A DNA stretch of 64,000 nt from the NCBI GenBank assembly GCA_034440635.1, contig JAOTON010001048.1:67001-131000 (forward strand). The letters are read 5' to 3'. Both the position numbers and the translations under genes were made by a program. This DNA comes from Lepas anatifera. Taxonomy: Eukaryota > Arthropoda > Thecostraca > Lepadidae. This document shows positions 1-12,195 of the stretch, piece by piece. Position 1 is the stretch's first letter. The number at the start of each line of letters is the position of its first letter. The notes under the pieces are model-generated. The model was not told where the DNA came from and searched no databases. It saw nothing but the letters and a program-made list of their open reading frames with translations.

Positions 1-435
1 GGTTTTTCAAGAATTGAAAACGAGCTTCTTAAGTTAGAGTCTTGAAATATTGTATAGCCTCTGACGCATTCATTGCGGACATCTTGCAAAGAATTTTTCC
101 TACCCCTCAAGTTCACGGAGTTATGACCTCAAGAGTGGAGGCATGTTGGGGTCATTTGATCGCCTGTATCCGTTTTCACGTGAATGCTCCAGACTTTTAT
201 CGTTCTTTTGCGTCATTTGCTCATGAACAGTCCAAGAATATTTTTTCCAGCTTTCGAGGCTCATTTTTATCAGGTTAGACCTTTTATGACCTTTTCTGAC
301 ATTCAATGACCTTTATTTGACATTGCATGACCTCAGTGATAACTCTGTGTCGAATAACGACTACAGATGCGTGTTTCAATTCGATATTGCTAAATGAGTT
401 GAACACCGAATTATTTGACTTTCGTCCGATACGGG
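1..435. repeat. AGGTCA-rich DNA with a partial 160-bp repeat unit
   Basis: No gene is seen. TGACCT occurs several times in the first 340 bases. The stretch from about 385 to 435 resembles the end of the 160-bp unit that follows, so a degraded fourth copy of that tandem repeat probably lies here. Confidence 0.4.
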
Positions 436-920
436 CTTAACCTTTTTCGACCTGTGTCCTTTTTTACCTTGAAAGGGGGTAAGCAATAACAATTGAAGAA
501 GCAAACTTACTTGGAGTAAATGATGCAGAATAGTTTATAAATAGTCAATTTGAATGATATGGACACTAAACTAGTTGGTTTGCATATTAAATGGACTTGA
601 CCTTTTTCGAAATTTGACCTTACTTGACCTTGAAGGGGGTGTAAGCAATAACACATGATGAAGCAGGCACTTGGTGTAACTGATGCAAAATTTCTTATGA
701 ATATTCAATTTGCATGAAAATGACACTGAACAAGACGTTTTTCTTCCAAAACGGACTTGACCTTTTTCAACCTTTGAACTAATTTGACCTTGAAGGGGGT
801 GTAAGCAGTGACAGATGATTAGAAACTCACTGAATTGGCGTAAATGATTCAGAATGGCTTGTGAATAGTCCATTTAAATTATGTGGACTCTGAACTAGTT
901 ACTTTCACTTCTAATGAGTA
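436..920. repeat. Tandem repeat, about 160-bp unit, three diverged copies
   Basis: Three successive units begin near 436, 601 and 761. Each starts with a CCTTTTTC block, then a TTGACCTTGAAGGGGG-like block, then GTAAGCA.TRACA, and ends with a GGACTTGA-like stretch. Unit length is about 160 bp. Each unit carries TGACCT-type hexamers. No coding potential is seen. Confidence 0.75.
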
Positions 921-1196
921 CTTTTGAGCTCTGAACCAGTCCCATGCAATGCAATGCACCGCTAAAAGTCACTTGTTTTTAGTGCCTAAACCTTCTTCAT
1001 TATAAAAGAGCTAAAATAATGAGTATGATGAGCAAAATTCACTACGAAATTACCATAGGTCAAGTTTAAATACGTTTGAAAATGCCACAAGAGATTACCA
1101 AAGGCTATAAAAGCCGAACTGAGGTCATAACATGTTTTAAATTCAAGCTACGTCCGGGGGAACGCGACACAAAGCCCCACAATCCAAAAATCTTTA

Positions 1197-2226
1197 TTAA
1201 CCCTCGCCCCACCTAGAATAATGAAATCGATGGTCCCCTAAGGTTTCTATTTCTGAACAACAGAAAAACAACGAGGGGAAGCACCGCGGTTGAGGGTTCT
1301 ACCTCTTACCCCATTATTTTCCTATCATCCCTGAAATTTATTACCCCAGGTCACCCTAGGTCAGGTCACCAGCCGATGTCAACCAAGGTCACTTCACTTT
1401 AACTTTTGAGCTCTACCATAGCTACATTTCTAAGCCGATCGATTTAAAACTTTCGACACTTCATGACCCCTCCGGAGTCTACAAAATTTATCTTCGGGAT
1501 TTTTCGATTTGGTGATCTGAGGTCAGGTCACCAGGTAACCTCTTCCATAGAAAAAGCATGGGAAAAGCTGTCTTATGAGCTAAAAGTCACAAAATAATCG
1601 TAAATGCTCAATTTGCTCAGACAAGCCTTCTTGAACACCCTTTCATGGATCCCAGGGGCGATATTGCTCTTTGGCCTATCTAAGATCATCAGAGGTCACC
1701 AGAGGTCCAAACAGCATTTTGACGATAACTTTTGACCTAATTGAGCTACAACACTGAATCAAAGGTCATCGTGTATGTCTCGTCACTAGTTTTCATTTGA
1801 TATGCAACACGGTCACTTTCGTACCTTTCGAGACTTCAGGTCATATGAAGTCTTGAGGTGCTCTCTGGAGGTCAAACTACTGGCGGGAGGCCATTGTGTT
1901 CCACATAGCGGAGAAAGTCCTGGCATTTTCATACCAAATGATTTTTGCTAGATCTCAATAGCTCTAATGGCATGAGAGCTATGCTCAGGTTTCTTAAGGA
2001 TTGCATGTTTTACTGGAAATGGCCTATCGTGACATAACTTGACCTCTGGAGGTCAAAACATAGACCTGAGCGCTTAAACGTGTTAGCAAAATCTTACTGA
2101 ATTCACATGAGCTTTCTAATTCCCTTTGCAGCTTTGCACTAACTTCCATATTCTCGGAGTTAGAGGGGCATTGATGGCCCCCAGTGGGACGAAGGTGGCG
2201 CCGGACCCCGGTGGGGCGCAGGTTAA
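1197..2226. mobile_element. TTAA-flanked non-autonomous element, copy 1 (piggyBac-like MITE)
   Basis: The element body, 1201-2222, is bounded on both sides by TTAA (1197-1200 and 2223-2226). The left tip reads CCCTCGCCCCAC and the right tip GTGGGGCGCAGG, an imperfect inverted repeat. It is about 80-85% identical by eye to 4148-5163 over its whole length. There is no transposase frame. I count about 13 AGGTCA/TGACCT hexamers in 1 kb. TTAA duplication with CCC/GGG tips is typical of piggyBac-superfamily insertions; assignment to that superfamily is inference. Confidence 0.75.
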
Positions 2227-3009
2227 ATGCTTCTGGAAATGACATCATAGTTCGGTGATTCAATGTGACGGGAACACATTTCTTTTCAAAAGATGTACAA
2301 TGATCCAAACAACCATACATGACATTTACAACAGCTAAGTTCATTCCCAAAGGGACAATAATGTGAATTCAAAATAGGGGAGGTTAATCTCCTATTCCTG
2401 TGCTTGTGTTAAAATGCTTCAAATCTAGGTTGACTGCTTGATTTTGATTTTCAAATGTTTTTATTTTAAAGTTGCAAGTCAATTAGAACATGAGTTACGA
2501 TAGCAAAACTCCACAGTGACACCTAGTGTTATATATATGAAGCTAAAAGTAGTATATGCATTCCGAAAGCCATTTTTTTCTTTATTTGATATGAAAGATT
2601 ACTACCATATGTCAACCATTTACGCTTATTATTATTACCATTTATACGCTTTCAAGAGAATTTTTGAGTTTCACTGTACTACGGGTCAAGGTCACCGTTA
2701 TAAAACTAGGTCATGAGGTCACCAAACATTTTTTGTTTAAATTTCAAAATTGAAGATAGCCAAAATTTTGCCCGTAGAATTTACATTCTAAAACTATACA
2801 CTTTTCAGAAATCACTTGAAAACTTTTTGAGCTATAGGCATTCTAATCAATGCCTGCATAATGACCTTCAGAAATTACCGGAGGCCATTTCTCTCAAACA
2901 AATTTTTAAATAATTTTTTGGGTGCCATGGGTGGATTCTACGCCCTTGTGAGTCCCCATATACCAATTTTGGAGGAAATTAAAAATAATAGGGTTTTATG
3001 CCTTGGTCG
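2227..3009. other. No recognisable feature
   Basis: AT-rich DNA with stop codons in every frame. Small frames at 2516-2716 and 2713-2913 resemble nothing I know and have no codon bias that stands out. A few AGGTCA hexamers persist near 2690-2720. Confidence 0.5.
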
Positions 3010-3732
3010 ATTTATGGTGGAATGACCCAGCTGGAATGAGCACATCGAGAAGACTTGTTCCAAAGTCAACAAATCTCTTGGTTTCTTGAAGAGGAATTTG
3101 AAAATCAGCTCCCGGAAGATCAAAGAAGCTGCGTACAAGGTATATATATATGTACGTCCCATTTTAGAATATGCGAATGCCGTCTGGGACCCTCACCATC
3201 AACAGAGCATCAATAGAATAGAAAATATTCAACGTAGGGCGGCAAGGTTCGTTATGAGGGACTACCGGAGAACGACCAGGGTGACATCAATGCTAAAAGA
3301 GCTCAAATGGCCATCTCTTGAAGAGCGACGAAAAAAGCTCGGCTTACGATGCTTTATAAGATAAAACACGGCATGACGGGTGCAGAAGGCATAAAGAGTA
3401 AACTTATACCGCTCCCGCCAAGATCACGACGGGGACACAATCAGCAGTTTCTGGCACCACGATGCAGGGCAGACTATCACCTTCACGCTTTTCTCCCGAA
3501 AACCATCCGAGATTGGAACAACTTGCCCCATGCAACTGTGGAAGCTGCTTCACTCGACTCATTTGTGACTCTTTTGTGTAAACATTAATCATCTTCCATC
3601 CCTGCATTGTAACTTCATATGTAAATTTTTTATTCTTCTTTTTGGGATGTATAAACTACGGACACTCGCATTGACAAAATAATCAACTTGATGATTGTGG
3701 TCAATACACGGTAAAACTAGAACTAGAACTAG
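3010..3732 (+). mobile_element. 5'-truncated LINE fragment, CR1/L2-like reverse transcriptase C-terminus
   Basis: Translation from about 3033 gives WNEHIEKTCSKVNKSLGF, then RPILEYANAVWDPHHQQ and IENIQRRAARFV, the conserved end of the reverse transcriptase of CR1/L2/Jockey-type LINEs. The frame shifts near 3350-3364, after which FLPKTIRDWNNLP, the usual C-terminal signature of these proteins, follows up to a stop near 3586. The 3' end at about 3712-3732 is a short AACTAG-type tandem repeat, as in many CR1/L2 tails. The polymerase core is absent, so this is a dead copy. Confidence 0.85.
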
Positions 3733-3955
3733 CCACCCCTGGTTGTATAGATTGCTTATACTGGTGGATTCTGGGGATGGGTGATAAAAAGCCGTGTGTC
3801 CCTGAGCTCAGAGCACAGCCCCCTAAACCAGGATTTCTACAAAATAATTTAAATTAACTAATTTTCAGCCCTGTCACACCTTCCCCATCCAAACCACCTT
3901 TTCTTCACCTTTTCTTTACTCCAACTGGGGCCGATCCTTGAAAATACGGAACTTT
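3733..3955 (+). repeat. Dispersed repeat, copy 1 (inverted relative to 9662-9912)
   Basis: This stretch matches the reverse complement of 9662-9912 along its length, including TGGTGGATTCTGG, TGAGCTCAGAGCACAG and CCCCATCCAAACCA. It lies directly downstream of the LINE fragment tail. It could be a SINE or a MITE; no target duplication was recognised. Confidence 0.7.
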
Positions 3956-4143
3956 ATACACGCGTTAAGATATATCCCAAATTATGCCATTGTGGGAACT
4001 GAGGAACTTTATCCGCGTTCAATCACGGCTCACTTACGACAAGACCAGTGGGCATAACAAATGAATTTTCGACTCCAATATGTCTTAGCTTGCACAGAGT
4101 GACAGCTATTACAGGCTCCGCAGAAATCATGATTTCTCTAATG

Positions 4144-5167
4144 TTAACCCTCGCCCCACGGGAAGGGCATCGATGGCCCCCTAAGGTTTTTTCGGGATAA
4201 CAGAAAAACGAAGAGACGCAGCACCGCGGTTGAGGGCTTCTCTCACCCCATCATTTTACCACCATACCTGAAGTTTTTTACCCCGGGTCATCCAAGGTCA
4301 GGTCACCAGGCGAGGTCAACAGGCACCTCATTTCAACGTTTAAGCTCTATAAGAGCCACATTTCTTAGTCGATCAATTTGAAACTTTCTGCACTCAATGA
4401 CCCCTCCAGGGTCTACAAGGTGTATATCTGTGATTTTTCGATTGCGTGACTTGGGGTCAGGTCACGAGGTAACCTCTCCCATTGGAAAAGCGTGGGGAAA
4501 AGCTGTCTTATGATCTAAAAGTCACAACAATTATTTAAAATTCTCAGACCGCTCAGAACAGTGTTCTTGAGACACTTTCACGGATCCCAGGGGGCATATT
4601 TTCCCTTTGACCCCTCCGAGGTCATCCAAGGTCACCAGGGTCAAAAAAATATTGTGACAATAACGTTTGACCAAATTAAGCTAGAGCGCTGAATCAAACA
4701 TCATCGTGTATGTCTCGTCACTGGCTTTCATTTGCTTTTACGGCAAGGTCACTTTCTGACCTTTCGGGGCCTCAGGTCATACTAGGTCACGAGATGACCT
4801 CTGGAGGTTAAACCACTGGCGGGAGGTCATTATGTTTCACATGGCGGAAAAGGTCCGGCATTTTCCTACCAAATGTACTTTACCAGATATCAATAGCTCT
4901 AATGGTATAAGAGTTATGTCCAGTTTTCGTAAGCATTGCATATTTTTGTGAAAATAGCCTATCGTGACCTAACTTGACCTCTGGAGGTCAAAACATTGAC
5001 CTGAGCGCTTAAACATGTGAAGTAATTTCTTACTGAATTCACGCGAGCTTTCTAATGCAGTTTGCAGATTTGCGCTATCCCCATATTTTCGGAGTTAGAG
5101 GGGGCCATCGATGCCCGGCCCCGGTGGGGCGGAGGTGGCGCCGGACCCCCGGTGGGGCGCGGGTATA
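4144..5167. mobile_element. TTAA-flanked non-autonomous element, copy 2
   Basis: Direct-orientation paralogue of the element at 1197-2226. The left flank is TTAA (4144-4147); the right flank is TATA (5164-5167), one change from TTAA. Tips are CCCTCGCCCCAC and GTGGGGCGCGGG. Subterminal GGCATCGATGGCC-like palindromes occur at both ends. There is no transposase frame. I count about 15 AGGTCA/TGACCT hexamers, so their density is conserved between the two copies. Confidence 0.75.
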
Positions 5168-6058
5168 GTACTTGCATGAGTTGGCTGATTTGTCCTTAAA
5201 TCTGTCCAAAACAATCGTGTTTGGGCTATTTTTATGAGATTTCGGTGATACTTCTTTTCTTTTTTCCGGTTTTAATCGAGTTTTCCATTACCAATTCCGT
5301 CAGTGCTTGATTTGCATTATTCTTTAACCAAAGGTACCCAAAAGTTGATACAAACTAAAAAGGTGGCCTTTTTCTCCCGGGATGACCCTCGAAGGTGGTA
5401 TGCCCCCCTCAGGAGTGTAACTTTGTATACTTTTAGGGGTGCGCGAGCACCTCTAAAACTTTTGAAAGCATCCCTTAACTTCCAAAAACACCCCTAAAAC
5501 TATTGTGCGACATTCTAATAGAACCTAATGCGAGGATTATGTAGCAATTAAATAGAGTGTGTCAAAGATTCGGAACTCTCTTGTAACTACTAATCTGGAG
5601 ATATAATTTCGAGCCTAAAAGATTACTTAAGGGATCTGGAGGCTTCATATAACCGCATGAGGTCATATTTAGAGGCGGGAGTAGCCATGCGAATTAGGTA
5701 GCTGACACTTACGACCAAAGCCTATATAGCGCGTTTTCCAAAATGTCATTTGCCGTGTCGCCGTTGTCTCAGAAGCAGTACCATCGGGTGCAGCTGGACT
5801 CGTCGTTGTTTCCATGATCATGTCTTCCAGAGAGAAAAAAAGAAAGGTCACCGCTGGATTTCTTTTCCAAAATGTCACTGTGCATGCTGCAATTTCTTCC
5901 TGAATTTATTTAGGTTGTAGGTAGATCAGACCTGTCCATAGCTGCTAAACGTACCAAAGCAGGATCAAAGAGGCAACATGTGGTAGGTGTATATCTATTG
6001 AAACTTGTTTAAAAGGGGAGGGAAATCAGGGCCAATATCTGGAAAACGCAGTTTGTGC
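5168..6058. other. No recognisable feature
   Basis: No frame here resembles a known protein. CCAAAATGTCA recurs near 5737 and 5867, bracketing a 130-bp stretch. A short frame beginning near 5741 was looked at and not recognised. Confidence 0.4.
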
Positions 6059-6481
6059 TTAACCCTTGCCCGTCCGAGAGGACCACCGATGGTCTCCATA
6101 AGGTTTGTCAAGGATAGCGGATAAACGGCGGCGCTGCGCGGCCGTATTTTGCACGGCTCTTCCTTGATCAATTCCGCATCTTTAAGAAATTAGGTTTGGT
6201 CATGTTAGGTCAGGTCATCAGGCCTGGGCGAGTGACTTAATCTAACAAAATTAGGATTGCATTTATTCAATAAGTAAAGTAAAGTTAAGAAAAGTTTCTT
6301 ATAAGTAAGAACACGTTCAACTTAGCAATCTGACACTTATACACCATAATGGGCCTACCGGGTGCTACACCATATATTTCGTTTTTTTTTGGGAAATCGG
6401 CAACACGGTTTCATTTACGGGTCACCTCTTCAATGGAAATACTTGGTAAAAACTGTATAATGGCTATTTATTTCATATTGC
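6059..6481. mobile_element. Probable third, truncated member of the TTAA/AGGTCA element family
   Basis: Begins with TTAACCCTTGCCCGTCC at 6059 and carries the family's internal blocks: GGTTAGGTCAGGTCA-type hexamers near 6200 and a CCTCTTCAATGGAAATAC block near 6425, equivalent to blocks in the copies at 1.2, 4.1 and 56.5 kb. No right terminus was identified before the next TTAACCC tip at 6482. Confidence 0.5.
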
Positions 6482-7330
6482 TTAACCCTCGTCCTTCGGG
6501 GGGCCGATTCGACGCCCCTCATTATTCGCGATGACACAAGAACAGTCTAATTTAGCCCAATGCTACCTGGTAATTGTATAACAAAATGAATTTAACGCAT
6601 CTTGAAAGTCAATGTCATGGTAGGTCACCGAGTTATGACGTCATCTCTAAGCCCATGTAAGGCAATTTTGGGTCTAAAATTAAGTTTGAAAAAAACGGAC
6701 GTTACTCGGCTTCTAGAAGAGCTAGATCAAGTTTCTTAACAGCATTCGAAAGCTCCTGAATATTTAAGATGGGATATGTAACCCATTTTGAGGTCAAGTT
6801 CATAACGAAGGCACCAGAGGTCCCAAAAAGCAAAGGTCAGCAAAGGTTACCGTTTTAGAAACTGTTGTTGGCTATAACTCATGAACAGGACAAGATGCAG
6901 GAAGATGAATGTGGTATATAGTGACGAGCATCACCCAAATATGCGAATGGTATGCGACCTGACTTTGGCCTTGACCTAAGATTATGTTAGGTAGTCTAAC
7001 CTAAGCTTAGGTTTGGTTAGACCTTGACCTAATGTCAAGACGAGGCGTGACTTTTCAAGTCATGCCGCATATTGTGGAAGTCCTTGGGTCAAGACAATCA
7101 CATTGACACAGTTGAACTTTATTCTAGGTCTATTGATTCCAAAATTATATGGGATTTTCTAAATATATCAAAATTTCACCGTTTTATGACCTCACTTGTT
7201 AGCCCTAGGGTAAAACAAACTGTATACCGTCGGAGTGTTCATTTCATGGGCAACACGCTGTGCTTTATCGCGACTTTCCACCTCTCTTAGTTTTCAAACG
7301 GGTGGGGGTCGAATCCATCCCCCGTACTAT
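6482..7330. mobile_element. Probable fourth, degraded member of the TTAA/AGGTCA element family
   Basis: Starts with TTAACCCTCGTCCTTCGGGG at 6482, the same tip as the full copies, followed by scattered AGGTCA hexamers near 6630, 6840 and 6990-7030. The right end is not clear, so the boundary given is approximate. Confidence 0.4.
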
Positions 7331-8554
7331 GGGCCAGCAGCCTCCAAAATGCGGTCATAAATCGGCTGGCAGGAATATTGACCCAAATTGTTGTACCCAG
7401 GGGTAAGCATGGCCGAGCAATCCAAAAATGATGTCAATACGGCATATAACTCCACATTACGCAAAATATGCCATGGAAGCACACGCTGATCAATGAGCAT
7501 TGAACTGATCGTACAGGAGGAACGTTAAATGCACTCAGATGTAGGATGACACCGTCAGGGGATTTTTTGTTGTACATACATTAGGGTGCCCCATTTTGTA
7601 TCGACTTTTGAGAATTGTAGGTGGGTATGTCTAATCCCGTGCATTCGGACCTCCTGAGTTCAATGACACCAAAATTTTCGAAATCAAAAAATTTCTAGGG
7701 GTCGTGAATTTGATTTGAAATTTGGAGTTTTTCTTAAAATGGCCGATTTTCAGCTATTTACGCTTCTATCTTTGTTCATAATTGGGTTAGAGTAACAAGA
7801 TAAATAACATCGTCTTTGTTGTCACCAGAGCTATCATTTGATACCCAATCTGATACATTTTTAGCATTTGGTCAGATTAGGGGTTCGGTAATTGTTCCAA
7901 ATGGGTCAAAAATTGCAATTTCCGGCCAGGATCAATCTTTTAACCGTGCTTGACACGAACACATCACAAAAGTGAATGTGGTTTACTTTTTAATCATCTA
8001 GATATCCAAACTAACCGTTATCATTTGCGTGCCATACACAATTGCTCATTTAATCAAGTTACCACAACATTTGTGACCAAATTGTGGTCTGAGGCACACC
8101 ACACCGTACTCCAGAAATCAGTCTTACATACATGTTATGTCGGGTCCGTTTTGATTCTACCGGAGATTGAGTGTGCTCAAGTGAAGTCTGTCAATGTCAA
8201 ACATGAGTACATATGAAAATACATAAAACTGGCTTAAAGACTAAATATCCAGTGTAAGACCATCTCACGACCCGCGCATCTAGGCTAGCGCCCAAACAAA
8301 ACAGGCCCCACAGGGAGCCGAGTGATCTTGGCAACGAGACTATACGCGCGGGTGCTGCGACGGGACTGTGCGCATAGATTTTACGACTAGGTTTACGCAC
8401 GGGTGCTAACACAACTTATTCAACTGTAATTCTCGGCTAATAAAGTAGACGGGTTTACGTGTTCAGATATCCCCCACATGGAGGGCCAGTGGTCCGATGC
8501 CACAAACCGCTATCATCAGGCCGCCAATCATGGTTGGTGTTTCAGCTCCAAGGG
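7331..8554. other. No recognisable feature
   Basis: AT-rich DNA with no convincing frame. The 88-codon frame at 7950-8216 resembles nothing known and lies in non-repetitive DNA. Confidence 0.4.
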
Positions 8555-8569
8555 CAGGGGCGCAGCCAG

Positions 8570-9659
8570 AGCTTTGGTATGGGGGCACACCAACTTTGAG
8601 GGGCACCCCGGGGAAAAAGGTCACTTCTTAACGTAACCTAAAAAACTTACTATATCTTTGTTTATATCATTTTTTGGGCATCTTTGGTTCAATACAAATG
8701 CAAATAAATCATTGACGGAGAAGGAAAACGCGCTTAAAACCAAAAAAAGGAAAAATATCACCAAAATGTCATGGAAGTAGACAAAAAAGACTGTTTTGGA
8801 TAGATTTAAGGATAAATCAGCCAATTCATGCAAGTATTTAACATCAGAGAAATCAGCGGAGCATGTGATATCTGTTACAGTGTGCAGGTTAAGGCATATT
8901 GGAGTCGAAAATTCATATGTTAGGGCCACTGGTTTTGTCGTGACGAGTGAGCCCTGGCTGAACGCAGATAAAGTTCCTTGCCTCCCACAATCGCCGTGGG
9001 ACGAGGAGTGGCATAGTGTCTTTGGAAGAACACATTTTTGCTGCCGAAAAAAATTGGGAGATACTTTTTGAACGCGTTTATTAACCTATAAGTTTATAGA
9101 AAAAGACAAACAGTAAGATATTTTATTCAAATTTTACTGGTAAGTTAAAGTAACAGTACTACTATTTAAGTTGTAAGAGTAATTTAAGTGATATTTAAAC
9201 TTCCTACACTTCATAACCTCGGTTAAATGTATATATTTTATTGTGCCTGAGGTATAGAGCGACTTATTAAAAGATAGGAAAATTTTTAATATAAAAGCAA
9301 AAAATGATTGATACTAGACTGTAAAAATTTTGACCTTTAGATAGGGGTATATTTGCTTTATTTTAGTATTTAAGAGGTAAAAAGTATTTATAATTTTATA
9401 TTAAGTAGGGTAAAAAAATGTTTTTTTGTACTGGTTTATTTATATAGAAATACTTTTACTTTGACCTTCATAAGTACGTGATTGTAACATGGTTTTAGTT
9501 ATGAAAAGTACTAATTTATAATGTATTTAAGGCTAAGTTAATACATAAAGTTATGCATTTGTAATATCTATTTAGTAAATAGCCGATCTTACCTAATTTG
9601 ACTTATAACAATACAAAATGAGTAATTTATAATAGAAGTTACTTTAGATTGCTAAGCCA
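8570..9659. other. No recognisable gene; AT-rich
   Basis: A 91-codon frame at 8796-9071 and its opposite-strand counterpart were examined; neither resembles a known family. From 9070 to 9650 the sequence is very AT-rich and frameless. Confidence 0.4.
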
Positions 9660-9661
9660 TA

Positions 9662-9912
9662 TTTCGATCCCCGGTTAAGTTCAATATTCTCAAGGATCGG
9701 TCCCAGTTAAGAGTAAATAAAAGGTGAACAGGCCATTGGTTTGGATGGGGATGGTGTGGCAGGGCTGAAAATTGTGAAAACTAGTTCTTCATTTAAATTA
9801 ATTAGTAGAAATCCTGGTTTAGGGGACTGTGCTCTGAGCTCAGGGGCACATCCCTTTTTATCATCCCTTCCCAGAATCCACCAGTATAATAAGCAATTTA
9901 TATAACCAGGGG
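9662..9912 (-). repeat. Dispersed repeat, copy 2 (inverted relative to 3733-3955)
   Basis: Reverse complement of the repeat at 3733-3955. It contains TTTGGATGGGGATGG, CTGTGCTCTGAGCTCAG and CAGAATCCACCAGTA. The two copies enclose about 5.7 kb in inverted orientation. Confidence 0.7.
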
Positions 9913-9990
9913 TGCCTAGGTATCACAATCCGTTTTAGAGATTCCTCATTCCTCGTTAGCTCCGTTTTACAAGGGGAATTTCCATTGTAT

Positions 9991-10250
9991 TCTTATTCCC
10001 CATCTATTCAAGACCAGCTCTGGGGCCCCCAAGTGTGGATCAGAGGCCTCCAGAGCAGCTTCCCCCATCCCCCAGTTGTGCCTCCAGGGACTAGACTAGC
10101 TCAGTGATCCCGCCCCGAGATGATAGGAGTTGGCCTTGTGTTCTTATTATCTGTCTATTCAAGACCACCTCAGGGGCCCCTGATGTAGATCAGGGCCACA
10201 GAGCAGCTCATGCTTCACCCAGGGACTAGACTAGCTCATTGGTCTCAGAG
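9991..10250. repeat. Tandem pair of about 140-bp units leading into array A
   Basis: The block from TTCTTATT...CTATTCAAGACCA to GGGACTAGACTAGCTCA near 9991-10105 is repeated at about 10140-10235. Each unit already contains CAGGGGCCC-like cores, so this looks like the founding edge of the minisatellite that follows. Confidence 0.65.
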
Positions 10251-11389
10251 ATGAGGTCATCAAACTAGTTCACTGGGCCACAGATAGGCTCATAGGGCCT
10301 TAAACCAGTTCAAGAAGCCCGAGAACAGTTTAAGGCGCCAGATCACCTCAGGGGGCCTCAAGCCAACATTAGGGGCTCTCACAAGCTCAGCGCCCAGACC
10401 AGCTCAGGGTATCCTCAGAACCTAGATCCACTCTTGGGCCCCAGATCAGCTCTTGGGGCCCCAGATCAGTTCAGGGGCCTCAAGTCAGGTCAGGGGGCAA
10501 GATCAAGTCAGTGCCACTAAATCAGCTCAGGAATCCCTCACCAGCTCGGGGCCCAAGCAGTTCAAAAGCCCCAGAGCTGCTGAGGGGACACCAGATCGGC
10601 CCATAAGGCACCAGATCAGCCTCGGGGACAAACAATCAGATCAGTGGTCCCTGACCAGCTCGGGGCCAAGATCAGCTCGGGAATACCAGATCAAGTCAGG
10701 AGGAACTTAATCAGCTCAGGAGCCCCATACCATCTCAGGGGCCCTCATCAGCCTCTGTGGGCCCAGCTCAGCTCAGGGCTTTAGACTTCTCATGAAATCA
10801 CGTAAGGAGGCCCAGATCAGCTTAAAGGGTACCAGATTAGCTCAGGAGGCACCAAATCGACTCAGGGGCATTAGTGCAGCTCAGATGGCACCAGATCGAT
10901 CTGCTCGGGGGCCAGATCAGCTCTCAGCCCCCCCCAGACTATGGCAGGAGCCTAAATCAGCTCAGGGAGCAATATAACAGCTCAGGGGACACAAGGTGGG
11001 CTCAGGGCCCACCAAACCAGCACAGGGGGGGGCACCAGGCCATCTAAGGAGACATCAATTATCAGCTGAGGGGGCACCTAATCAGCTGAAGAGGCACCAT
11101 ATTGACTTAGGAGACAGAATCAACTTGGGGAGGCATGAGATCAGCTCGGGGGGCCCGAATCAGCTCAAGGGGCACTAAATCAGCTATTAGGGCACCAAGC
11201 AGGCTCGGAGGCATTATACTAACTCAGAGGGCATTATATAGGTTCAGGAGGCACAATTATTTGCTCAGTGGGGCACTCGATTGACTCAGGGGCACCAGAT
11301 CAGCTTAGAGGGCAAGTAATCAGCTCAGGGGGCCAAGACCAGCTGAGAGGCCACGAGATGAGCTCAAGGAGCACCAGATTAGCTTCACC

Positions 11390-11672
11390 CGTACGATTAT
11401 TGGCGACGATGAGGCATTAGGTGGACACATACTAGGTGCCCATACTCTTCCCGGGTGCTTGGAAAGGCGACAGAATGCCCTAGCTGACGGAAAAAGGTAT
11501 TAAGTTGTCCAACAATAGTTGAAATCGCTAAATGCAGTCTAGTTCCAACTAGGTTCAACGACGTAGGGCACTAAATTTCGAGCGGCACGGCCCAAAGGGG
11601 GTAAACCACCTGGAAATCAAAAGGGCACCCGGCACCGATGGGGGCACGTGCCCCCTGTGCCCCCTGGACAGT
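11390..11672. repeat. 285-bp module of the 518-bp higher-order repeat, copy 1
   Basis: Starts at CGTACGATTAT and ends in GCACGTGCCCCCTGTGCCCC. Copies occur at 11908-12195 and, split by a transposon, at 23924-24105 plus 30637-30967. No frame is conserved between copies. The 3' edge of copies 2 and 3 ends in CTGGCTGCG(G/C)CCCTG, the hAT-like tip. Confidence 0.8.
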
Positions 11673-11907
11673 GAATAAACTCCGGGAGGCATTAAATAAG
11701 TTCAGGGGCCCGGATCAGCTCAAGGGGCACTAAAACAACTAATAGGGTACCAGGCAAGCTCGGAGGCATCAGACTAACTTAGAGAGCATTATAAAGGTTC
11801 AGAAGGCACAATTATTTTCTCAGGGGGGGGCACCAGATTGACTATGAGGGCATCAGATCAGCTCAGAAGGCACATGATCAGCTCCAGGGGGCACCATATG
11901 AGCTCCC

Positions 11908-12195
11908 CGTACGATTATTAGCGACGATGAGGCATTATCTGGAAACTGATTACGTGCCTATACTCTTCCCGGGTGCTTGGAAAGGTGACAGAATGCTTTA
12001 GCTGACCAAAAGGGCACTTAATTGTCATACAATAGTTGAAATCGCTAAATGCGGTCTAGTTCCATCTGTGTTCAACAGCGTAGGGCACTAAATTTCGAGC
12101 GGCACGGCCCAAAGGGGGTACACCACCTGGCAATCAAAAGGGCACCCGGCACCGATGGGGGCACGTGCCTCCTGTGCCCCCTGGCTGCGGCCCTG
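11908..12195. repeat. 285-bp module of the 518-bp higher-order repeat, copy 2
   Basis: Paralogue of 11390-11672, about 90% identical by eye. It ends in CTGGCTGCGGCCCTG, resembling the inverted terminal tip at 30953-30967, after which the minisatellite phase of a third unit restarts. Confidence 0.8.

Noticed and set aside
7950..9071. Frames of 70-102 codons in both directions
   Set aside because: No recognisable motif, no splice or start context; compatible with chance.
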